Assembly (NCBI GenBank): GCA_004554075.1
Contig: SFOB01000018.1
Coordinates: 1-33,784, forward strand
Source: Treponema sp.
Lineage (GTDB): Bacteria; Spirochaetota; Spirochaetia; Treponematales; Treponemataceae
Length of the DNA stretch: 33,784 nt
Direction of reading: 5' to 3'
Below, one piece after another: positions 15,567-24,170 of this stretch. The position numbers and the translations under genes are program-made. The stretch's first letter is position 1. The number at the start of each line of letters is the position of its first letter. Under the pieces are notes generated by a model that ran no database searches, was not told the DNA's origin, and saw only the letters and a program-made list of their open reading frames with translations.

Positions 15567-17927
15567 ATGAAAGTTCTGACAATAATCCCGCCAATAATGC
15601 AGCTCAATACAGCCTATCCTTCGGGAGCTTACCTGACATCTTTTTTTAAGACAGAAAATTGCGAGGCATCCTGGTGCGACCTCAATATCCGCCTTTTTTA
15701 CGAGATTTTTTCAGCAGCCGGACTTCGCAGACTTTTTGAACTTTCAGAATCCCACGCATTACAGCTTGCCGACCAGGCCGAGAGCAAGGGTGATGATAAT
15801 ACAGCCTTCAACCTCCGCCGCTACATCAGCCAGAAAGAAAACTGGATAGAGTGGATTGATTTTATAACAGCCGTTTTGTGCGGGGGTGGGGCGCGCGAAA
15901 AAGAGCATCAGTTTTTGTATTCGCCTTTTGCGCCGCGTGGTAGCCGCATGGAAAATTATCTGTCCCAGCTTGCAGAAAATGGTCGCGACCCTACAGTAGA
16001 CGACATGCGCTTTTTGTGCTCCTTTGCCCTGGCCGATCTTTCCGACTACATCACCGTGGCCTTCGATCCTCAGTTTTCCCTGGTCCGCTATGCCGAGTCC
16101 CTTGCCGTGGACACTCGTACTTTTTCCGATTTTGAAGCCCAGATAAACTCTCCGGTTATGGAGCATTTTTATAAGCCGGTTCTGGAAAGCCTTCTTCAGG
16201 AGCTTCCCGCCGCAAGCGGCGGTCGGGCTTTCCGCTGTTCCGCTGACGCTCCAGCCGCTTCCCTCGCTTCGCTCAGTCCAGTGGCCGCCGGCGGCGCAGC
16301 TCCAATCCCTAAGCCGGACAGCCTGCTCATCTGCATCTCAATCCCATTCGCAGGAACCTTTCTGCCGGCCCTCTATACCGCGCGCTACGTAAAAGAAAAT
16401 CTTGGCAGCTCTGCCTTTGTCTGCATAGGCGGCGGCTTTGTAAATACCGAGCTTCGTGAGGCAAGCGACCCGGCCTTAGCAAAATACATAGACGCCATTT
16501 CCTACGACCGGGGCTACGGCTCATACCACGCCCTGCTGAATTCAGAGATCCTTAAGCGGTCCCTGAGAGGAGTCGAAGGGTTATACAAACTCCGCCTTTT
16601 CACCGCGCAGCCAGACGGCTCAGTAAAAGTCACCGAGCCTCTCTGGCAGTCTCCAGACTTCGAAAAATTTGAAAACGAAATCACCGCAAAAATCATCCCG
16701 GATTATTCCGACATAGATTTTTCTATTTACCCCCGCATGTGCGACGATGCAAACTCCATGCACCGCATCTGGACAGACGGCGCCTGGATCAAGGCCTATC
16801 TTGCCCATGGCTGCTACTGGCACCGCTGCGCCTTCTGCGACACAAGCCTGGATTACGTCTGCGGCTACAAACCGACAGATATAGAACCTCTCTATAACGG
16901 ACTTCTCAAAACTGCCCGTGAAAAAGGAGTATACGGCATACACTTTGTAGACGAAGCCCTGCCGCCCCTTGCCCTTAAAAAGTTTGCCCTGCTCAATGCC
17001 CGGGCCGGAAATCCTCTTTATTTCTGGGGTAACGTCCGTTTTGAAAAGACCTTTACAAAAGACCTTGCTGCCTTTTTAAGTTACTGCGGTCTTGGCGGCG
17101 TATCGGCCGGTATTGAATCTGCCACAGGAACCGGTCTCGAGTCTATCAACAAGGGAACAGACATCGCTTCAATTACCCGCGCCTGCTGTGCATTCAAAGA
17201 GGCGGGCATCCTCGTCCATGCCTATATGATCTACGGCTTCTGGAACGACTCCCCTCAGACAATAATCGACTCAATGGAAACGCTGCGCCAGTTTTTCGAA
17301 GCCGGCCTTCTGGACAGCGCCTTCTGGCACAAGTTCGTCCTCACAAGAAATTCCACCGTTTACAATCAATGGCAGAAGGCCGGCACCCTTGATTTAGTTT
17401 CCAGTGAAGAAGCAAGTTCTGCCTTTGCCCGTAACAATCTTCATTTTAAGGGTGAGGAAAAGTTTAACAAGTTCGGCGCCCCTCTGGAAACAGCCCTCAA
17501 TTGCTGGATGCATGGCGACAGACTCGATCAGCATGTGCAAAAGTGGTTTGACTTTCAGGTGCCAAAGCCAACAGTAAACCGCACTTTTATCAATAATTTA
17601 ATAGAAGAATATGAGCAGAAAAACCGCCAGCGCGCAGCAACGTTGAACGAAAAAAATGCAGCCAATATCTGGTGGCTTGGCGGCAGCCCGGTGCTTTGCG
17701 GCTCTGTCAATGGAAATCAAAAAGAATACCGCTGGCTCTATCTTATGGAAGAACAGACAGCCCCGGTCGCAAATCTCGAGTCTCTCATTCCGCTGTTAAA
17801 GTCTCTCCGCCCGGAGGCTCCGGAAGCCGACCGCAGTACAGCCCTTTCAAAGCTTTCAAAAAGTCCCCAGCTTATCAAGCAGCTTAAGAAACTTCACGGC
17901 CGCGGCCTCGTTATATTAGATTTTTAG
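15567..17927 (+). CDS. B12-domain-like radical SAM protein, unusual cluster motif
   Basis: A 786-aa radical-SAM enzyme of unknown reaction. The N-terminus (MKVLTIIPPIMQLNTAYPSG) and a second block near 250-310 (LICISIPFAGTFLPALYTA, FVCIGGG) resemble the Rossmann-like cobalamin-binding domain that precedes many radical-SAM domains, but no DxHxxG motif is seen. The iron-sulfur motif is GCYWHRCAFCD: Cys416, Cys421, Cys424, a CX4CX2C spacing instead of CX3CX2C. A SAM-contact-like GVSAGIES follows at about 511-518. Two repeat-derived insertions interrupt the first half: an Ala/Ser/Gly/Pro-rich tract at 214-246 and RSLRGVEG at 331-338. It is transcribed alone from a leaderless promoter. Substrate unknown. 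Confidence 0.8.
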   Translation: MKVLTIIPPIMQLNTAYPSGAYLTSFFKTENCEASWCDLNIRLFYEIFSAAGLRRLFELSESHALQLADQAESKGDDNTAFNLRRYISQKENWIEWIDFITAVLCGGGAREKEHQFLYSPFAPRGSRMENYLSQLAENGRDPTVDDMRFLCSFALADLSDYITVAFDPQFSLVRYAESLAVDTRTFSDFEAQINSPVMEHFYKPVLESLLQELPAASGGRAFRCSADAPAASLASLSPVAAGGAAPIPKPDSLLICISIPFAGTFLPALYTARYVKENLGSSAFVCIGGGFVNTELREASDPALAKYIDAISYDRGYGSYHALLNSEILKRSLRGVEGLYKLRLFTAQPDGSVKVTEPLWQSPDFEKFENEITAKIIPDYSDIDFSIYPRMCDDANSMHRIWTDGAWIKAYLAHGCYWHRCAFCDTSLDYVCGYKPTDIEPLYNGLLKTAREKGVYGIHFVDEALPPLALKKFALLNARAGNPLYFWGNVRFEKTFTKDLAAFLSYCGLGGVSAGIESATGTGLESINKGTDIASITRACCAFKEAGILVHAYMIYGFWNDSPQTIIDSMETLRQFFEAGLLDSAFWHKFVLTRNSTVYNQWQKAGTLDLVSSEEASSAFARNNLHFKGEEKFNKFGAPLETALNCWMHGDRLDQHVQKWFDFQVPKPTVNRTFINNLIEEYEQKNRQRAATLNEKNAANIWWLGGSPVLCGSVNGNQKEYRWLYLMEEQTAPVANLESLIPLLKSLRPEAPEADRSTALSKLSKSPQLIKQLKKLHGRGLVILDF
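16206..16304 (+). repeat. GC-rich in-frame insertion in the radical-SAM gene
   Basis: It encodes a 33-residue Ala/Ser/Gly/Pro-rich tract (residues 214-246) unlike the rest of the protein. It contains the hairpin CCGCCGC-AA-GCGGCGG (16207-16222), a GCCGCCGGCGGC palindrome, and CGCTCAGTCCAGTGG, which resembles the CAGTCCACTGG core of the composite repeat at 8649-8673. Confidence 0.5.
16556..16580 (+). repeat. 25-nt dispersed repeat, coding copy in radical-SAM gene
   Basis: GCGGTCCCTGAGAGGAGTCG followed by AAGGG. It differs at one base from the copy at 18961-18985 and is read in the same frame, giving RSLRGVEG (residues 331-338). Confidence 0.7.
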
Positions 17928-17970
17928 CTATTTTTGAGGATTTTCATTCATTTTGATTTTCATCAAGATG

Positions 17971-17979
17971 TGTTATAAT
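17971..17979 (+). promoter_or_regulatory. Extended -10 of GH95 gene (leaderless)
   Basis: TGT-TATAAT (17971-17979) followed by seven bases and the ATG at 17987. No ribosome site; only a weak -35 candidate upstream. Confidence 0.6.
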
Positions 17980-17986
17980 CATCAGT

Positions 17987-20374
17987 ATGAATTACAAAAT
18001 GCTGTTTGATAAACCCGCAGAAAAATGGGAGCAATATCTCCCTCTTGGAAACGGCCGTCTTGGCTGTATGGTAAAAGCTCATCCCTCTAATGAAATACTT
18101 CAACTCAACGAAGAAGGAATCTGGTCTGGCGGACCTCAGAACCGCCTGAATACGGATGCAAAAAATAATCTTGAAAAAATCCGCCAGTTAGTAAACGAAG
18201 GCCGCGTACTTGAAGCTCAGTCTCTCGGCTTTGAAGCAATGAGTGGCAGAGGCTTTAACCAGCGGGCTTATCAGACAGCAGGCGATTTTCATATTGATTT
18301 CTTTTCACCCAAAAATTCAGGACTTGCCTGCGGCTGGCCCCTTCAGCACAAGGCAGACGAGAATGCCCTGGAAAATTACAAGGCAGAACTCTTTTTAGAC
18401 ATGGCCTGTGCCCTGGTAACTTACACAGACGACGAAGGAACAATCTTCACCCGCCGTGCCTGGATCAGCGCTGTTGACGATATTCTTTTTATGCACGTTA
18501 CAGCCAGCGCTCCTGGAAAAATTAATTATTCAGGCTATCTGGATCGCGGTATCTGGAGTGATAATATTTTCGCTGAGGACGGTTGTATCTTCCTGGAAGA
18601 TTCTCACGGCATTCCTTTCTGCGTAGGGGCAGGGGCTATTGCCCGCGGTGGAGAAGTGGGAACTCGGGGAACCTGTCTTTACGGCCAAGCTTGCGATGAG
18701 GTTTTATTCTTTATAGATATCCAGAGTCTCAAATGGAATAAAAAGTGGAATGATAAACCTCTTACTAAAAAGCAGTATGACAAGCTGATTAAGAAAAATA
18801 AGTGGACTCCTCTTTGCAAGGCAAATCTAAATAAAATTAAAAATCAGATTGCCAGAGTAGGCCTCTCAGCCGCTGCGGAAGACTTCTTTGCCTGGCATCT
18901 TGTAGAATGGAAAAATTACTGGGACCGCTGCGAAGTAGAAATCGGAACTGAGGTTGCTGAGCGGTCCCTGAGCGGAGTCGAAGGGCCGCAACCAGACATT
19001 CCAACCCCGGCTCTCCTCGCATCCGCTGCCCCGGCCAACACCACTCTCGTAAATCAATACCTGAACTTTTCCCGCTACCTTATGATTTCCGGTAGCCGTG
19101 TCCCGGGTCAGCTGCCGCTAACACTTCAGGGCCTCTGGAACGGCCAGATTGAACCGCCATGGCAGAGTAAATATACAATCAATATAAATGCCCAGATGAA
19201 CTATTGGCCGGTCAATATGACATCCCTCAGCGACTGTGAGCTTCCATTCTTCGACCTGCTGGAGCGTTCTTACGAAAGAGGCCGACAGGCTGCCCGCCAG
19301 ATGTACGGCTGCCGCGGTTATGTCCTTCATCACAATACAGACTTCTGGGGAGATGCCGCCCCACAAGATGCCTGGATCCCTGCTACTTACTGGGTACTGG
19401 GCGCTGCCTGGATGGCAACTCATATAATAGAACATTATGAATACACAATGGATAAAGACTTCCTTGAGCGCTATTACTATCTGATGCACGAAGCAGCTCT
19501 TTTCTTTGTAGACTATCTGGTAGAAGATGGAGATTATCTGATTATAAATCCAAGTCTTTCACCGGAAAACTCTTATGTTACAAAGACCGGTGAGGTAGGA
19601 GCCTTTACTCCAGGCTGCGAGATGGACAATATGATCCTTGAGCATCTTTTTAAGGGCTGTAAAAAAGCCCGCGAGGCTCTCGGGGATTTCAATTGTAAGG
19701 ACAAAAAAGGCCATTCTTATAATGATGAAGATTTTGCTTCTTTTGATTATGTATTGCTCCATCTGAAAAAGCCGTCCCTTAATTCCGACGGCTCCCTTAT
19801 GGAGTGGAACCGTGAAGTAGAAGAGGTAGAGCCTGGTCACCGTCATATCAGCCACCTTTACGGACTTTACCCTGGCCACACAATCTCTCTTGAGCGCACA
19901 CCAGAACTTTGCGAAGCCGCAAAAAAGACCCTGCAAAAACGCCTTTCAAACGGCGGCGGCCACACCGGCTGGAGTCAGGCCTGGATCATCAACTTTTATG
20001 CCCAGCTTGGCATGGGAGATGAAGCACTTTCTTCTATAATAAAACTCTTCCAGCACTCAACGCTGCCGAATCTTTTAGATAATCATCCGCCATTCCAGAT
20101 TGACGGAAACTTCGGTGCCCTCGCCGGAACCCTCCGCCTGCTTATACAAAGCGAGTTCGAAGCAGACGGCACAGTAAGAGTTAAACTCCTGCCGGCTCTC
20201 CCATCATCGTCAGCCTGGCAGTCGGGCCATGCAAAAGGCCTTGCAATAAAAGGCGGCTGCACAATCGACTTTGAATGGAAAAATGGAAAGATAGTGAATT
20301 ATAAACTACATAGCAGTAAGAATTCTGTCGAAGAGTCTAAAATAAGAATGACACATTGTCATCCTCGGGCTTGA
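17987..20374 (+). CDS. GH95 alpha-L-fucosidase
   Basis: Family 95 glycoside hydrolase (795 aa) expected to release alpha-linked fucose, or the structurally similar alpha-L-galactose, from xyloglucan or host glycans. The N-terminal beta-sandwich starts with LPLGNGRLGCMV and NEEGIWSGGP. The (alpha/alpha)6 catalytic domain has LQGLWNG, NINAQMNYWP (Asn399, Asn401), SPEN with Glu527 as the likely acid, and QIDGNFG with Asp706. No signal peptide, so probably cytoplasmic. A 25-nt repeat is inserted in frame at residues 326-333 (RSLSGVEG), in a variable loop before the FSRYLMISGSR core. The last residues (CHPRA) and the stop codon come from a TGTCA-type hairpin repeat. Motifs support activity despite both insertions. 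Confidence 0.93.
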   Translation: MNYKMLFDKPAEKWEQYLPLGNGRLGCMVKAHPSNEILQLNEEGIWSGGPQNRLNTDAKNNLEKIRQLVNEGRVLEAQSLGFEAMSGRGFNQRAYQTAGDFHIDFFSPKNSGLACGWPLQHKADENALENYKAELFLDMACALVTYTDDEGTIFTRRAWISAVDDILFMHVTASAPGKINYSGYLDRGIWSDNIFAEDGCIFLEDSHGIPFCVGAGAIARGGEVGTRGTCLYGQACDEVLFFIDIQSLKWNKKWNDKPLTKKQYDKLIKKNKWTPLCKANLNKIKNQIARVGLSAAAEDFFAWHLVEWKNYWDRCEVEIGTEVAERSLSGVEGPQPDIPTPALLASAAPANTTLVNQYLNFSRYLMISGSRVPGQLPLTLQGLWNGQIEPPWQSKYTININAQMNYWPVNMTSLSDCELPFFDLLERSYERGRQAARQMYGCRGYVLHHNTDFWGDAAPQDAWIPATYWVLGAAWMATHIIEHYEYTMDKDFLERYYYLMHEAALFFVDYLVEDGDYLIINPSLSPENSYVTKTGEVGAFTPGCEMDNMILEHLFKGCKKAREALGDFNCKDKKGHSYNDEDFASFDYVLLHLKKPSLNSDGSLMEWNREVEEVEPGHRHISHLYGLYPGHTISLERTPELCEAAKKTLQKRLSNGGGHTGWSQAWIINFYAQLGMGDEALSSIIKLFQHSTLPNLLDNHPPFQIDGNFGALAGTLRLLIQSEFEADGTVRVKLLPALPSSSAWQSGHAKGLAIKGGCTIDFEWKNGKIVNYKLHSSKNSVEESKIRMTHCHPRA
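18961..18985 (+). repeat. 25-nt dispersed repeat, coding copy in GH95 gene
   Basis: GCGGTCCCTGAGCGGAGTCG followed by AAGGG, read as RSLSGVEG (residues 326-333). It differs at one base from the 16556-16580 copy and is in the same reading frame. Confidence 0.7.
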
Positions 20375-20385
20375 CCCGAGAATCT
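20357..20385 (+). repeat. TGTCA-family hairpin repeat at GH95 3' end
   Basis: TGTCATCCTCGGGCTTG continuing into ACCCGAGAATCT; stem CTCGGG/CCCGAG. It overlaps the last codons and stop of GH95 and ends 2 nt before the stop of the convergent response-regulator gene, so it may also act as a two-way terminator. Confidence 0.65.
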
Positions 20386-20386
20386 T

Positions 20387-21013
20387 TTACTTGAACTTCT
20401 GAATCAGTTCCTCACGGTTCTTTACACCAACCTTGGAATAAAGTCTGCTTGTGTAGTTTTCTACCGTGCGTGGGGCAATAAAAAGTTCATCACAAATCTG
20501 CTTGTTAGTCTTTTCCTGCAAGAGGGCTTCGAAAATTACGCGCTCCTGCTTTGAAAGTACAGAAACAATGGAGTCGACTTTTGTCTGAGCTTCCATCATA
20601 TACTGCTCAAGGTAGGTGCCTCCGTCTTGAACAACATCAAGACAGTGTGCAAGTTCTTCTTCTTTTGCTACCTTGGAAATGTAGCCCATAGCCCCAGAAT
20701 CTTTTGCCTGTAAAATAAAGCCGGTTGTATCAAACATAGAATACATTACGCATTTTATGGATGGATACAATTCTGTTATTTTCTGTACAAGAGAAAAGCC
20801 AGTTTCGTTTATAAGCTGAACATCTACTATTATAATAGATGGAAATACATCTTCATTCTTTAAGGTTTTGCTCAAACAATTAAGACAATCCAGACATTCC
20901 TTTGAGGTAGCAAAATCTTTTGGAACTCTCCATTTTGTATGAGTTTCGAGCCAGGATTTAAGCCCGTTTCTAACCATGTTATGATCATCAACAATATAAA
21001 CAATGTTTTTCAT
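20387..21013 (-). CDS. NarL/LuxR-family response regulator
   Basis: A 208-aa DNA-binding response regulator. The receiver domain has the acidic pocket VDDHN (8-12), the phosphoacceptor Asp64 in IIIVDVQL, and a conserved Lys in YISKVAKEEEL. The C-terminal LuxR-type helix-turn-helix begins LSKQERVIFEALLQ and contains NKQICDELFIAPRTVENY. The start codon overlaps the kinase stop as TAATG, implying translational coupling and a matched pair. It probably binds the GAGTT-N-AACTC palindromes upstream of its own operon and of two lipoprotein genes, an inference from promoter architecture. It ends 12 bp from the convergent GH95 gene. Confidence 0.92.
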   Translation of the reverse strand: MKNIVYIVDDHNMVRNGLKSWLETHTKWRVPKDFATSKECLDCLNCLSKTLKNEDVFPSIIIVDVQLINETGFSLVQKITELYPSIKCVMYSMFDTTGFILQAKDSGAMGYISKVAKEEELAHCLDVVQDGGTYLEQYMMEAQTKVDSIVSVLSKQERVIFEALLQEKTNKQICDELFIAPRTVENYTSRLYSKVGVKNREELIQKFK

Positions 21014-22683
21014 TATGCGTTCTCCAAAGGTAGTTTAATTGTGATTTCCATTCCGTCATTCTGTGCTGTAAAGAATTCAATGGAACCGCCGATCAAATCC
21101 ATTCTGTCCTTCATGGATTTTAAGCCAAGGTGATCTTTACTTTTTAATCTTCGGTTTAATTCATCTGGATTACAGCCAATGCCGTCATCAGTTATATAAA
21201 TCAAAAGGGTGCTGCCGTCTTTTTTTATAAAGATGGAAACCTGTGTTGCATAAGAATGCTTTTCAATATTTGTAAGGCTTTCCTGAACAACTCGGAAAAG
21301 ATTCTGAGTTTCTTCCTTTTCTAGAACAGGGTATTCAAAACCTTCATCAACTTTAAGATAGCATGGAATATGAGTTCTCGAACTGAACTGTTGTACCAGA
21401 GAGTTGATGATAGAAATCAGTTCAAGTTTAGAAGAATCTCCGTCCGAGTGGCTTGCAAGCTCTGCGGGTGTAAGGTTATAACAGATGTTTCTAAGCTTGA
21501 CAATACAGTCTGTAGCAAGATCTTCAATTTTAGTCTGTCTCTGCTTTGATGCTTCGTCAACAATAAGGTTTTCAGTTTCAAGTCGAAGAACACGGATGTC
21601 CTGAACAACAGAGTCATGAATATCGCGGCTGATTTTTGCACGTTCCTTTTCCTGAATATCAAAAATCATCTTATTATGTTCTTTTAAGGTTCTGGCAGTT
21701 TTTCTCATTCTGCGGTTTTTATGAAGGAGCAGGGTGATGATGAAAATAGTAGAAAGTACAAAACAGATTAAGGCACATATTTCAAAAGCAATACGGCCCG
21801 GAGTTTCTATGTTTTTCTGATTGATTTTCTTATTCTGCTTGTAATCAATCAATCGGGCTGCTTCCAGAGCTGAATCGTAGTTTTCGTATTTTTCTATCTT
21901 CTCTGTAATACAGTTGAATAACCACCAGGATTTAACATCCTTGTCGCGGATAATCAAAGTATAATCGGTGTTGCGTAAACATACCTGACATTCATTTGTT
22001 ATATTTCCATCAGGAAGTCTTACATTCGAAGGATTTTCAAAAGTCCAGTAAGAATGGAATGGCAGATTCTTTGTTTCTTCCGGAACCTGAAAAATAAATC
22101 TGCCTTTATTGTCTTCTATCTGATATAAAATACTGGTTGTCCATCGGTTATCAATATCCCAGTTTGGTTCTTTATCGCGTAAAAGCCAGACTCCTTTTTT
22201 GTTTACAACCAAATAACCCAGACCACTGTCCATCAGCTGGTGATTTAGCAAAACTGGTTCCCTTTTTTTATCTGTTTGAGTTCCAATCCAAAGTCCCTGA
22301 TTTTTTTTCACCAAATCAGATTTATTCTCCCAGGCAGCTGTAAAATAGAACTTTTTAGAAAATGGACTGAATATCAGACTTCGTACATCACCGCCAGCTG
22401 CAGATTGATCCCAGATTTTATATATCCTTTTATCTGACATATATGCATCCGGAGAAACAGCATAAATGATACTGTGCCAGCCGTTTTCTACAGCTACATT
22501 CAAAAGATATAAAGAATTATTTTCATTACCAACAATCTGATATATATGGCTTTGAGAAAAAACTTCTTTGTTGGTATCCCAAAAGGGCAGGTCTCTCTCA
22601 ACCTCTTCCGGCGTCTGGGCAAATCCAGCTCCAGAGATAAATAATGATATAAGCGCGATAAAACAAATTTTCCGAATCTTCAT
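21013..22683 (-). CDS. Sensor histidine kinase, HisKA_3 (NarX/DesK) type
   Basis: A 556-aa membrane sensor kinase. It has a signal peptide (residues 1-22, ending AGFAQ), an extracytoplasmic domain of about 275 residues (24-298) rich in Trp/Tyr beta-strand repeats but of unrecognised family, and one membrane segment (about 299-320). The dimerisation/phosphoacceptor helix carries His356 in RDIHDSVVQD. The HATPase_c domain has ESLTNIEKHS (N-box) and ITDDGIGCN (G1-box). This layout pairs with NarL-type regulators, and the regulator gene overlaps its stop codon. Its promoter carries one copy of the shared palindrome, suggesting autoregulation. The ligand is unknown; given the neighbouring hydrolases, a glycan or cell-surface signal is a reasonable guess. 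Confidence 0.92.
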   Translation of the reverse strand: MKIRKICFIALISLFISGAGFAQTPEEVERDLPFWDTNKEVFSQSHIYQIVGNENNSLYLLNVAVENGWHSIIYAVSPDAYMSDKRIYKIWDQSAAGGDVRSLIFSPFSKKFYFTAAWENKSDLVKKNQGLWIGTQTDKKREPVLLNHQLMDSGLGYLVVNKKGVWLLRDKEPNWDIDNRWTTSILYQIEDNKGRFIFQVPEETKNLPFHSYWTFENPSNVRLPDGNITNECQVCLRNTDYTLIIRDKDVKSWWLFNCITEKIEKYENYDSALEAARLIDYKQNKKINQKNIETPGRIAFEICALICFVLSTIFIITLLLHKNRRMRKTARTLKEHNKMIFDIQEKERAKISRDIHDSVVQDIRVLRLETENLIVDEASKQRQTKIEDLATDCIVKLRNICYNLTPAELASHSDGDSSKLELISIINSLVQQFSSRTHIPCYLKVDEGFEYPVLEKEETQNLFRVVQESLTNIEKHSYATQVSIFIKKDGSTLLIYITDDGIGCNPDELNRRLKSKDHLGLKSMKDRMDLIGGSIEFFTAQNDGMEITIKLPLENA

Positions 22684-22690
22684 GCTTTAT

Positions 22691-22696
22691 ATAATA
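22691..22696 (-). promoter_or_regulatory. -10 box of the kinase-regulator operon
   Basis: Minus-strand TATTAT (22696 to 22691), seven bases, then the ATG at 22683: leaderless. The palindrome centre (22727) is 31 nt from the first -10 base, the same as at the two lipoprotein promoters. No good -35. Confidence 0.6.
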
Positions 22697-22717
22697 CTCC
22701 CTAAATTCGGAATAAGA

Positions 22718-22742
22718 TAGAGAGTAAAACTCACAATTTTCA
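22718..22742 (-). promoter_or_regulatory. Shared palindromic operator, copy 1 (kinase operon)
   Basis: On the minus strand it reads AAAATTGTGAGTTTTACTCT, with palindrome core GAGT-TTT-ACTC (22722-22732). It matches the two plus-strand copies apart from a couple of bases and lies in inverted orientation to copy 2, 62 bp away centre to centre. Confidence 0.7.
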
Positions 22743-22776
22743 TAAAAAAAACTCCCCAAATAGCCCATAATCCCAA

Positions 22777-22803
22777 AAATTGTGAGTTTAACTCTGTATT
22801 TTT
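22777..22803 (+). promoter_or_regulatory. Shared palindromic operator, copy 2
   Basis: Contains TTGTGAGTTTAACTCTG; palindrome core GAGTT-T-AACTC (22784-22794, centre 22789). The 27 nt are identical to copy 3. The centre is 31 nt before the -10 at 22820, where a class II activator would sit over the -35. Confidence 0.75.
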
Positions 22804-22819
22804 CTAAAAAATTCCCCCG

Positions 22820-22825
22820 TATAAT
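22820..22825 (+). promoter_or_regulatory. -10 box of first lipoprotein gene
   Basis: TATAAT at 22820-22825. A second TATAAT lies at 22831-22836, but the first keeps the 31-nt spacing to the palindrome seen at the other two promoters. No -35 match, consistent with activator dependence. Confidence 0.6.
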
Positions 22826-22864
22826 AAACTTATAATTCAAATAAATCTAAAGGAGATGTGATTT

Positions 22865-24106
22865 ATGAAGAAAACCAAGATTTTGGAAATTGCGCTGGCA
22901 GGTGCGCTGGCATTCGCTTTGTTTAGTTGTTCATTTCCAGGTGGAAGTAGTAGCGGATTGAATAATGGTTCTGGTAATGGTTCTGGAGCAGATGATCATA
23001 CTACTGAGGATCAGCCGATTAGTGGTCCATTAACAGTAGCTGAAACATGGGCTGGAAAAGATGAAAATGATGAGTCTATTACTTATTATATAAACAGTAC
23101 TTATACAATTAAGGATGGAGGAGCACTTACACTTGAGTCAGGTGCTATCGTAAAGTTTGGCCCTAATGGTGGAATTAAAGTATTGGATACTGGTTCACTT
23201 GTAGCAAATAATGTTATTTTTACATCATATAGGGATTCACGTGGACGAAAAATCATTGCAGCTGGAGAATCTTCTCCTGAAGCAGGTGATTGGAAGCAGA
23301 TTTATATATATGGTGGAACCAGTAAGTTTACAAATTGTGAATTTGCTTATGGTGGAAATGGATTACATACCTTGCAGGTTGCTAAGAATACTAATAAGGG
23401 AAAAGCTCGTGTTGATAACTGTTTATTTAAAAATAATTCAGGTACAGCTGCCGTAAATTATAACATAAAAGCAGCATTATTTTATGATGATGCAGTTGAT
23501 TATGATGCAGACAAAAACTGTGTAACAAACACAAGGTTTGAAGGTAATGTATGGCCTTTAAGTATTCCTGCATTCTTTAGCCTAAAAGATACAAATATAT
23601 TTGTTAATAATACATATAATTATGTACATATCAATTACAATCATATAAAAATTGCTACAGTATGGGAAAATGTAGGCGTTCCTTATATCTACTTGTATTC
23701 AAGTTACCCTTTGAATATAGATTCTGCAGGTTCTTTAACGATAGTTGGAGGTGAAGATGAAAGTAAAGCAAACAAAATTTGTATTTCAACACATTCAATG
23801 GAAATCAATAAAGGTGGAAAATTAATATTATCTGATTATGTTACATTTACTAATAGCCCTGAATCTTCTGGAACAGAATTCAAAGGGATTTATTGTGATA
23901 AAGATTACAAATTTGATACCAATGGTAATGGAAGTTATGATTTAACTGTATCAAAAGTTTTATTAGTGGAAAATCCCGCAAAGCCTAATATCAAAATTGA
24001 AAACTGTGCTCCAACTGCATCTAACTATATAGATACAAATACAAAATATCAATATTTCATCGAAAAGATTCAAGATGAAAATCAGTGGACATGCAATTAT
24101 AACTAG
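22865..24106 (+). CDS. Surface lipoprotein, probable right-handed beta-helix
   Basis: A 413-aa lipoprotein. Signal with lipobox LFSC (Cys22) and a Gly/Ser-rich linker. From about residue 70 it contains short beta-strand/turn repeats such as GAIVKFGPNGGIKVL, GSLVANNVIFTSYRD and SKFTNCEFAYGGNGLH, typical of parallel right-handed beta-helix proteins (pectate-lyase-like or adhesin-like). No catalytic motif identified. Strong ribosome site AAGGAG before the ATG, leader about 33 nt. Its promoter has the shared palindrome and its 3' end a strong terminator, so it is a single-gene unit under probable control of the divergent two-component system. Coding sequence is visibly more AT-rich than the flanking hydrolase genes. 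Confidence 0.75.
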   Translation: MKKTKILEIALAGALAFALFSCSFPGGSSSGLNNGSGNGSGADDHTTEDQPISGPLTVAETWAGKDENDESITYYINSTYTIKDGGALTLESGAIVKFGPNGGIKVLDTGSLVANNVIFTSYRDSRGRKIIAAGESSPEAGDWKQIYIYGGTSKFTNCEFAYGGNGLHTLQVAKNTNKGKARVDNCLFKNNSGTAAVNYNIKAALFYDDAVDYDADKNCVTNTRFEGNVWPLSIPAFFSLKDTNIFVNNTYNYVHINYNHIKIATVWENVGVPYIYLYSSYPLNIDSAGSLTIVGGEDESKANKICISTHSMEINKGGKLILSDYVTFTNSPESSGTEFKGIYCDKDYKFDTNGNGSYDLTVSKVLLVENPAKPNIKIENCAPTASNYIDTNTKYQYFIEKIQDENQWTCNYN

Positions 24107-24133
24107 TAATTAGAAAATTTTCCTTTTTGAAAC

Positions 24134-24167
24134 GGCTGGTTTCTTCTGAAGAAATTAGCCATTTTTT
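24134..24167 (+). terminator. Terminator after first lipoprotein gene
   Basis: Stem GGCTGGTTTCTTC/GAAGAAATTAGCC (24134-24160, with two G-T pairs), then A and a T6 run. Confidence 0.85.
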
Positions 24168-24170
24168 ATA

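Noticed and set aside
15523..15594. Longer N-terminus for the OLD-like protein
   Set aside because: It would run through both divergent promoters and the radical-SAM start; MIELETRVKIP at 15522 begins right after a -10 and close to the Walker A motif as in relatives.
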